DNA from: Acanthococcus lagerstroemiae
Lineage: Eukaryota; Arthropoda; Insecta; Hemiptera; Eriococcidae
Direction of reading: 5' to 3'
DNA length: 64,000 nucleotides
NCBI GenBank assembly: GCA_031841125.1
Contig: CM063109.1
Span: 32,554,038 to 32,618,037 of the forward strand
The stretch's first letter is position 1; each line of letters begins with the position of its first letter. The notes beneath the pieces were generated by a model. The model saw only the letters and a list, made by a program, of their open reading frames with translations, searched no databases and had not been told where the DNA came from. The position numbers and the translations under genes are program-made. This document shows positions 56,932-64,000 of this stretch, in pieces.

Positions 56932-57656
56932 TCAGTAAGCCACTTCAGCACCCCACGGTCGGTACGGCTTCATCTGCGACGTAACCGACGGATCGGTCGG
57001 AGCTTGGCCGTACGGATGTTGCTGGTGCACATGCTGCGCGTGATGGTGGTACAGGTCCATCGAGTGCTGGTGCGTGTTGTGATGCAGGTAGTACCCGTCG
57101 GACGAGGAGATGGTGGTGAGCGGCCGGCCGGTCGTACTCGCAGACGAGGTCGACGACTGCACCGAGGACGGCGGCGCCGACTCGCAGGTACTGTTACCCG
57201 AATTCTCGAAGGAACTATTCAGCGAATGAGCGTTGCTCAGCGAACTGGACGTGTTCAGAGAGCTCGAACTGTTCAGCTCCAGCGAGCCGGACGAGTTCAG
57301 ACTAGCATTGTGGTGGGCGGACAGACCGCCGAGCGCGATCGGTAGCGTTGGCGGCGGCGGCGGCCTCGGAAGATGGTGGGTGCCGCCTGGCGACAGCGGC
57401 GACGTGGACTGGTAAGGTTGACTAGCATTGGGCGGCGGCAGCGGCGCCGCCGGGTGCCATGGCGACTGCTTGAAAGCGAAGTCGCGCTGGGCGGTGATGT
57501 TCTGCAGATGGCCCATCAGACGCACCCGCAGTGGGTCGTGCAGGTCCAGACCCTCGACGGACAGGTACTTGTTCACCTCGTTGATGCACTCCTGGAAACC
57601 GATGTTGTGGTAGTCCATCGCGAATTTGCTAGATTCGTAGGCCAGGGGGTTGTAAC
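56932..57656 (-). CDS. Hey: Hey, terminal coding exon (Orange domain and YRPW tail)
   Basis: Hey proteins are nuclear bHLH-Orange repressors, usually direct Notch targets, that bind E-box/N-box DNA as dimers and recruit co-repressors. This exon encodes 241 codons starting with a split codon: (G)YNPLAYESSKFAMDYHNIGF then QECINEVNKYLSVEGLDL and DPLRVRLMGHLQ. That is the end of the bHLH-Orange linker and the Orange domain (about residues 10-55 of the exon). A Pro-rich, Ser/Asn-rich and His-rich low-complexity region follows, and the protein ends PYRPWGAEVAY and TGA (56934-56932). The YRPW tetrapeptide followed by a short G-[TA]-E-[IV] tail is the defining mark of Hey against Hairy/E(spl), which end in WRPW. 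The acceptor TTTGTTCCAG precedes 57656 behind a pyrimidine tract, so the Met at 57618 is internal, not the start. The bHLH exons were not found in 57657-64000 and should lie beyond the window. Codon use is GC-rich, unlike flanking DNA. No stops or frameshifts; likely functional. Confidence 0.95.
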
Positions 57657-57700
57657 CTGGAACAAAGAGAGATAGTCGAGATTAGAGATTAGCAACGCAG
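57657..57700 (-). other. Hey: Splice acceptor and pyrimidine tract of the Hey terminal intron
   Basis: On the minus strand a pyrimidine-rich run ends TCTCTTTGTTCCAG at 57657; the next two bases, GT, complete a phase-1 split codon (probably Gly, as in relatives). Confidence 0.8.
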
Positions 57701-57925
57701 TATACGGGTTATAAGTCGCGAATAAAATGGTACTGAGCTGAATTAGCTCCCCACCTCTCCACTACCTTCAAAGAATTCTGCAAGTGGAGAGGAAGATTAA
57801 TACATTTTTATTTTCATTCGATCACTCAGATTTTGCGATGGATATTCTCCTGGCTTGGTGTATTCGAAGGTAGGGGCGGAAAAAGGGAGTCCAAGGAGGA
57901 CACGGCACGATGGGCACCCCCAGTA

Positions 57926-58110
57926 AAGGACCTCTTTTTTAATTTTTCTCTCAATCCGAGCCCAGGAATCCGCCCTTTGGAGCATTACTTCAGAGACGTC
58001 GGGGAGGCTGTTAGGGCTGCCTAAACCCTCTTCTCGTCTTCCCGAAAAACCGGCCTAGGTCGAAATGTAGAGAGTTGCTACATGGGCTCGAACCCGGAAC
58101 CTGCGGGAGG
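57926..58110. repeat. Dispersed repeat R4, copy 1 (possible SINE piece)
   Basis: CGAGCCCAGGAATCCGCCCT, then ATTACTTCAGAGACGTCGGG, recurs inverted at 62820-62905. The minus strand also has GGGTTCGAGCC near 58085-58096, like a pol III B box, but no convincing A box. A tRNA-derived SINE is possible. Confidence 0.55.
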
Positions 58111-58439
58111 GACTCCGCTGAACATATTCCTGATTTGGCAAATCTAGTAAAATAGAGTCTCATGAGCAAAATTTCAAAAAAAATTGGCTTTCTTTTTTCC
58201 TTTCTTTCTTTCTTCCTTTTCATATTTCTTTTGCTAGCTGATTTTAAAAATTCTCGCGAACCGTCAAAATTGAGTTCTCAGTTGGCAATTTTCCAGAAAG
58301 ATTGAACTTTTTTTCTGGGTCGATTTCAAAATATTTGTCAGTTGAAAAATTGAATTTTCAGGTAGAATCATTTATATTATTTCACTTGGAAAGTTTTTGC
58401 TCTCCCCGGGACCCCTTAAAAATCACTTGATTAGTAATG

Positions 58440-58600
58440 AGTCTTCGTTAATGCTTCCCAGCAGAGTGTCAACACGTGTCTGAACAAACCGTATAATGAA
58501 CTTGACAAGAATCTAAACTAGCCTATGTCAGTCTTAATGCCTCTTAGAAGAGTCTTAATGGCCCTTATCAGAGTCTTACGAAGTGTTATGGAGTCACTAT
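58440..58600. repeat. AGTCTTAATG-rich repeat patch
   Basis: Several GAGTCTTA/AGTCTTAATG words, as in 30142-31125. One CACGTG at 58473-58478. Confidence 0.45.
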
Positions 58601-58879
58601 GGACTGAGACTCAACCGCTTGTACTTCCAGTAGCACGACCAGTTCATTCGATGGTGATTCGCAAACATCGTCAGTTAATGAGAAACAAGTAGTCTCTAAG
58701 GGTTAGTAGGTGTACGCGTACTTATATACGCGCTCGTAAATGAAAACTGGCGGGAAAGAGGTGAGGGTGAAAGAGAGGGAAGCCGCGAACAGAGCACCGT
58801 GACGAATTGTTCGGTGCTGGTTAATTCGGACGCAGAAGAGGCGTGTATTGGCAGCTCATGGGAAAGTAAGCTGAAAACG

Positions 58880-58912
58880 AGTAATAACCATAGCGGGGGG
58901 GGGGGAGAGTAG
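58880..58912. other. G-run between AT-rich intron stretches
   Basis: G-run at about 58895-58905. The flanking intron sequence 58111-58440 and 58601-59650 shows no other recognisable feature. Confidence 0.4.
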
Positions 58913-59659
58913 AAAAAAATAAAAAGAAACAAGGTGTAACGGTGGCATTACTCGCGATATATCGGTATTGTATGAAGGAACATCTGCCCCTTTTTATCCC
59001 TCTGTGTCAACAACATACCGCATCGCTTAGTCGTTAATTATTTTATACAGGAGAATTCATTTACGTGTGCACTTCTGAATGACGAAATAACTGTACAGTG
59101 TATATGTACATTGTGTACATGCTCACTGGATGACGCGAAAAGTAAATTGTGGCTCAATTTTCAGCCTCGCAGAAGCTGACCTCTTTCCGGATTGGTGTTC
59201 TTGAAGTTGGAAAGTCTGTAGCCTCTCGAGAGCTTGTTATTTGTAAAAAAGATGCAATACGGTTACTTATTTTGTCGTCTCCCAAGTTGCAGCTATGAGC
59301 CACGTACCAAAGCTTCTGTGGAAGGGGGGCTGAGTGAGGTATTCTAATTTTCCATCCGAAACTAAATTACTGAGTTTCTAATTTTGATGCTAGCTGGCGG
59401 AAATGTTTGAAATCGACAGAAAATGTGAAAGTCAACATGCTTCAGGTTTTTCCAACTGAGGGATAACTATGTATTAAACCGAATATTCCGAATGAAGAAA
59501 TGACTTTCCATTTCGGTGTGTCTGCGGCTATAAAGAGGGACAAGCATTCAATCCCCCCCTTCCCTTAACCTCACAAAAGTTGAACACTTCACGGGTTGAG
59601 ATGGCGATTATATTTGATCTCGTTGAACCTATGTTCGGGCAGGTTCAGTAAGACGTTTG

Positions 59660-59964
59660 TAGGAAAGTACCGATATGGGGGCGACTCGCCCCCCCCCACC
59701 CCGTAAGAATTTTTCACTCAGCAGTTGAGAAAATTTACCATGTCAGCCAGGCGAGTTGGAAAAATCCAACAAGTTAAAAGTTTTTGTTTTCTTTTTTTTG
59801 CTTTCGTACTTGGGAATTGAGTTGAGAAGTTGGGAAAACTCAAAAAGTCAGAAGGTTTTCCTTCTTTTGCTTTGATACTCGCCGGAATTTTGAGTTGAGT
59901 CAATTGAGACTTTCACAATTTTCACCTCCCTCCCCGCCAGGAAAAATTCTTCGGTACGTCCCTG
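59660..59964. mobile_element. Family-1 MITE, complete copy (305 bp)
   Basis: Flanks GACGTTTG (59652-59659) and GACATTTG (59965-59972), 7 of 8 matching. Ends TAGGAAAGTACCGATATGGG and, complemented, CAGGGACGTACCGAAG. C-runs near 59690. Confidence 0.85.
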
Positions 59965-60349
59965 GACATTTGAAGACAATGCTAGAACGTTAGAACTCGC
60001 GGAAGTAATTGGGTCATTCTCCAGAAACTGAGAATATTAGGGCCATTTCTTTTTTAGACTTAAGAAAGAAAAAGTACTTAGCTTATATGTAGTAGAGAAT
60101 ATTCAACAATTTTACAGTGTAGAAGCATCGAAACTTAGGAAGGAGGATGAGACACTTAGTCCACGGCGAAAGCACTGATATCCACGACTACAGACAAAAC
60201 AGCTTCAAGAATTTCCTTTTTCAGAGAATTTTTGTAAATGTGCAATCACATGCGTCAATAACTACGATATGACACTTGGATCGTGTTTAGGGACTGAAAC
60301 TGTACCAATATTGCCATTTGTTGTGCCGAAAAATGTATAAGTTAGGTAC

Positions 60350-60690
60350 ATAACTTTGCACCAGTCAAAGACTGAAAATGACAATGGACTAAAAACCCTG
60401 GTAACACAGAATTCTACGTCATTCCTTTCTGGAAATGTGAGGTTACTGACAGTAAATTGATCTTCTTAACGTATACTTCCAGTCCTTCTGAATAATAAGA
60501 ATACCCTTTTATTGGAAAAAAAAAAAGAAAAAAAAGAAAGAAAAGGGAACCAAAATTTAAGAAAATGTAACATTTGCAACGATGGACACCGCCCTGTGTT
60601 TTTTTTTTTTTTCATTTAAAAGATTGTAGGTACGTAATTGTCCTCTCTGAAGAAGGTTATTGTGTAACCCAAATTACTCATTCCACAAAT
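60350..60690. repeat. Dispersed repeat R2, copy 2
   Basis: Same ordered blocks as 6835-7195, same orientation, interrupted by A- and T-runs. Confidence 0.7.
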
Positions 60691-60948
60691 TAAGTCAAAT
60701 ACTCAAAACGAAATAACAAAATTACGCGATGCAGCCATGCAATTTCCATGCAACCTCTTCATAATTGTTTGTGTACATTTACGATGTGCATACCTGCAGT
60801 TCCTTAATTTGAAATGCGCAGTTGTGAACTGAGATGAAACAGGAAATATTCATAATAGTAGACCGACTTACGATAGATAGCAGCAGTTGACAACTGAACT
60901 GAAACTGAACTATGATTTGTAAACAATTCAGTCGTATTTAAAGAAAAA

Positions 60949-60969
60949 TGATGATGATGATGATGATGA
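60949..60969. repeat. (ATG)n microsatellite
   Basis: Seven ATG/TGA triplets. Confidence 0.95.
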
Positions 60970-61169
60970 AAATTCGATTGCAATAGGGTGCTTGCAGCGC
61001 TGCGCGCGGGCAAACACCCTAAAAACAGGTCTCGCACAATAATGCGTGGAAGTTCACAGTATAACCTGCGCCTGACAAATAGGTCAAGTAAATGAAGCAC
61101 TATAGAGTTGCGAGTATGCGAATTTTTCAAGTATCTCGTGAACAATTGATTTTGACGCAAAAATGTTAG

Positions 61170-61470
61170 GAATAAAATTCATTTGCTTTGTAATTTTCTA
61201 TCGAATGAAACCAGTTACAAATTTTGTTCAAAATGGAGAAAATATTAAAAATTTTGAAAATATTCATAAAAAAGGAGAAAATTTGTAAAATATTATCCAA
61301 TATTCCCGAGAAAAAGAAAATGCAAATATGCAAAAATATGAATTTTATATCCAAATATGCAAAAATATGCGCAAACACATAGATTCATTTTACTGGGATT
61401 TTTATGATTTGCAAAAATATGACCGATATTCCCATTGACTTGTCACAGAAAAAAATATGCCAAAGCATAT
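61170..61470. repeat. AT-rich stretch with ATGCAAAAATATG words
   Basis: ATGCAAAAATATG recurs about 3 times around 61330-61370 with related words to 61470. No ORF. Confidence 0.6.
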
Positions 61471-61606
61471 TTTGCTTTTCCTTGCTAATTACAATTAGTA
61501 TTTTAGCGCTGTGTTACAGACAACAGAGACTGTATGCGAACGTCCTCAGCCAATGGTAGTTTGACAATGACATGGGTGCTTACTGCCGAGTGACTGCAAT
61601 TTAGGA

Positions 61607-61790
61607 TTCAAAATTCAAATAATTGGATTTTGGATCTAAAATCCCATTTTTTTTTTTTTTAAATTGAAAAGACTTCGGATTTTGGATTTGAAATTCTTTT
61701 TTAAAAAAGGATTTGAGGCTTTGAATTCGAAGCCTTTCTTTACCAGGATTTCGGATTTTGGATTTAAATCTTGGAGTTCCCGGATTTTGC
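61607..61790. repeat. GGATTTTGGATTT tandem-like repeat
   Basis: GGATTTTGGATYT recurs about 61623, 61677 and 61750, and degenerate GATTTGRR/GAATTC words lie between. Low-order repeat, non-coding. Confidence 0.65.
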
Positions 61791-61959
61791 CCATCCCTGG
61801 AAATATCAAAGGAAGTGTGGCCAAACTGGGGCGGTAGGTCGCAAAATTGCAAAAAGTGGGTGATGTCTATGCCCAAAAATGGGTTAATTGCAGAGAGAGT
61901 ACGGAGATGCATCTTTCCCAGCTCAGTCTGCTTATATTATTATATTATATATCAGATCA

Positions 61960-62700
61960 GCTCCTGACCCCGAGCTCGAATACCATTCAAAATTTCAACA
62001 AATGACCGCAGATCAATGCGTTCATTCCGGTCGTGCTGCAGTTTGTCATCGGCGAATCGGACAACCCTGACCTCGAGCGAACAAAGAGTGAAAATTTTTT
62101 CATCGACGAAATCGGAGCGCGTCAAACGCATTTCCATTCCGATACCAGTATACCGCTGGACAGCTCCGCAAGCGTCTTGTCATTATAACTCCATTTTCCA
62201 GCGACGACCATAACGTGGGAATATTGAAGAAAGAGGAAGACTAAAAAAAGAAGAAGAAAAAAAAAGACCTATAAGACTCGGGGAGAAAGAGAAGAAGAAA
62301 AAAAAATTGAAAAATAAAAATCATTCGGACTTGTTTCTTCATTTGGTACGCATTTTAAAACGAAATAATACGCCGGTATAGTTCGTATTGCCGGTCAGTT
62401 TCTGATTTCCTTAAAGTGTGTTAAATTGGTTTCGGCCCTCGTCGCCCTTCGTCGAATCGGACCCAACCGTACAATACCGGGCCACAATGACAAAAACGTG
62501 ACTAAGCTTTTTCGCGTGTATATTCTATTCGAATGCGTGTCCGAAAAAAAAGTGCACCTCTTGTACTCGGACACGACGACGAGACGGTGATGTATCGGAA
62601 TTCGCACCATTCAATGGACGCGATCGAATGCGCGGATAATGAATATAATTTCGACGGATTGAGAGGCATCCGCGGACGTATATGCCAGAGATGATGCAAT
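61960..62700. promoter_or_regulatory. CpG-rich island within probable Hey intron
   Basis: CpG-rich, free of MITE marks apart from A-rich runs around 62240-62310. Position inside the presumed Hey intron makes an intronic enhancer or an upstream promoter plausible. The 61-codon minus frame (61952-62137) is open but has no domain. Confidence 0.35.
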
Positions 62701-62819
62701 TTAATCGCTCGACTTAGCTCCGCCGGACGCGAGGCCAAAGAACTGAACGAAGATAATCTTTGAACTCGGTACAGCTGATGCAACTTGAAAATGCTTGCCA
62801 GAAAGAAAGAGGGCTAAGA

Positions 62820-62905
62820 TAGCCCTCTCCCCGACGTCTCTGAAGTAATTCTCGAAAGGGCGGATTCCAGGGCTCGGGTTGAGAGCAAAATTAGAAAAAG
62901 AGAAG
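62820..62905. repeat. Dispersed repeat R4, copy 2 (inverted)
   Basis: Reverse complement of 57935-58015 with several mismatches. Confidence 0.7.
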
Positions 62906-63089
62906 AGGTAACGAACACCCAACACCGTTCCAGCACTGCGACGTTCAGTTGGCAGGGGACAGAATGCACGAATTCGAATATTTCTGCATTCCCTCTCTCT
63001 AAGCTACTTGAAAACAACTCCAGAATCTAAGACAGTCAGATAGACAGATAGCTAGTCACAAGAACACCCCTGAGTCGGATAGCCAGCTA

Positions 63090-63300
63090 GCCAGTCAGCA
63101 GGGGTGGAGTGGCCCTTCGGGCAACTAGGCAAATTCCCAGTGACCTGGCACAAATATAGCCCGATGGTCCAAGAACTGATTTCACATCTTCGAGCTTCAT
63201 CAATGCTTGTGTATGACTCTTCAAGACATTTTTAAGGCTCTTACTATGTTTCACGTTTGAGGAGCTGAAAAGCAAAACGCTGTTTGTCCGAAAACTAGAG
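63090..63300. repeat. Copy of the 34143 repeat start
   Basis: AGGGGTGGAGTGGCCC, GGCAACTAGG, AAATTCCCAGTGACC, GGCACAAATA, then CATCTTCGAG...TGTATGACTCTTC align in order with 34143-34280. Confidence 0.65.
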
Positions 63301-64000
63301 TCTTCAAGAGAGCCTCTTTTTCGAGATCGGGACGAACTGCATTTTGCACCAAAATGAAATGAATGTGTAAATTACAATACCTGCTAAATGCCAAAATAAA
63401 AATTTCATGGGAGAGCAAAAACAAATTTGCAACGCATGTCAGACTGATAGAGTGAAGTCAATCATGGTGTGCGTATAGTACTGGGTGGAACTGAGCATGG
63501 TTTACAGATATTGTGGTCTTGGACTTAGACAGAGCGCAATCTCTCGAGACAAAAATAATGTAAAGTAAGGTAGGGCAAAATGACGCGGGTTTAATAACGA
63601 TCCTTAAATAGTAAATGGTGGCAGTTATTGGAAGAGGGGTTCAAAATTGAATAGGTGCTATGTATTATGAGTTTCATACCATAGATTTACATGTTTGCTT
63701 CACGGACCAACTGTCTATCACCTATATCAGTTTTCAGCTTTGGGCTTTATTTTCATCGAGTTTTTCAGCAGGTAGATACTAGTGGATGTGTGGGAAAACA
63801 ATAATGACAGAAGGGGGGGGGCGACGATACAGATCAAGGGTAAATGTAATATATACAAGAATTTCAGCACACCGACTTGCTCTTTCGAATTCAAATATAA
63901 GCAGCCTAATGATCATGTTCTGTGGTTACCAGACTAACTCGACTCTCATTACTGAATTCCACTTATGCTCTCCGATTATTAGGTACATTTCAGACATCCT
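63301..64000. other. No gene seen
   Basis: AT-rich; G-run at about 63812-63820. Nothing recognised. Confidence 0.5.

Larger units (their letters stand above)
57701..64000 (-). other. Hey: Probable Hey intron (partial)
   Basis: No bHLH exon (basic region, helix 1, helix 2 motifs) is visible on the minus strand up to the window end, so all of this is taken as intron or beyond. It contains MITEs, microsatellites, AGTCTT-rich repeats and one CpG-rich island at 61960-62700. An overlooked small 5' exon cannot be excluded. Confidence 0.5.

Noticed and set aside
57004..57675. Plus-strand open frames of 60-113 codons over the Hey exon
   Set aside because: They are antisense readings of GC-rich Hey coding sequence and show no domain.
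58080..58110. tRNA gene suggested by GGGTTCGAGCC on the minus strand
   Set aside because: Only a B-box-like word; no cloverleaf arms or A box with correct spacing.
61952..62137. 61-codon minus frame considered as a Hey bHLH exon
   Set aside because: No basic-helix motif and no splice sites in the right phase.

Overview
This is a eukaryotic nuclear window, almost certainly from an insect. It is AT-rich, intron-scale and crowded with decayed transposable elements. The only host protein-coding sequence I can support is the last coding exon of a Hey gene (bHLH-Orange transcriptional repressor with a C-terminal YRPW motif), on the minus strand at 56932-57656 with its 3' UTR to about 56330. The exon text resembles insect Hey. 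The mobile elements (mariner, piggyBac, hAT, a Mutator-like element, RTE-type and R1-like LINEs) also fit an arthropod. I cannot name the species; a hemipteran is only a guess. The bHLH exons of Hey are not visible and should lie beyond the right edge, so 57657-64000 is probably intron.

Layout. 0-9 kb: a 691-bp near-perfect palindrome (2510-3200), several short hAT-type non-autonomous elements with 8-bp target duplications, and CpG-rich islands without genes. 9.2-11.9 kb: a candidate transposon with about 400-bp inverted ends around a broken ORF that looks like an XPG/FEN1-type nuclease fold with a Cys-rich tail. 12.0-13.6 kb: 5'-truncated RTE-type LINE. 15.6-16.2 kb: AT/CpG island with POU and homeodomain-like words. 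18.0-19.5 kb: LINE fragment and a head-to-head (3'-3') palindromic mariner. 21.6-22.8 kb: a bounded Mutator-like element with a repeated terminal motif. 25.1-27.8 kb: another piece of the nuclease-like family, broken by an R1-like LINE and followed by a MITE. 28-36 kb: tandem and degenerate repeats, hairpins and a 680-bp hAT-like element. 36.4-37.5 kb: piggyBac relic joined to a LINE tail. 38.4-39.4 and 46.9-47.8 kb: CpG-rich islands. 40-45.5 kb: hairpin MITEs, LINE fragments and an internally deleted mariner. 48.8-51.8 kb: a hAT-like element containing a second one. 52.1-56.1 kb: a LINE endonuclease fragment broken by two DNA transposons, one of which carries a third. 56.3-57.7 kb: Hey terminal exon. 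57.7-64 kb: probable Hey intron with MITEs and repeats.

No operons or functional gene clusters exist here. The transposon ORFs are all broken by stops or frameshifts, so their products are probably not made from these copies. The CpG-rich islands may be cis-regulatory DNA of Hey or of neighbours; several carry a perfect CACGTG E-box, which is suggestive but untested. All family assignments come from reading translated text against remembered family patterns; no database search was run.
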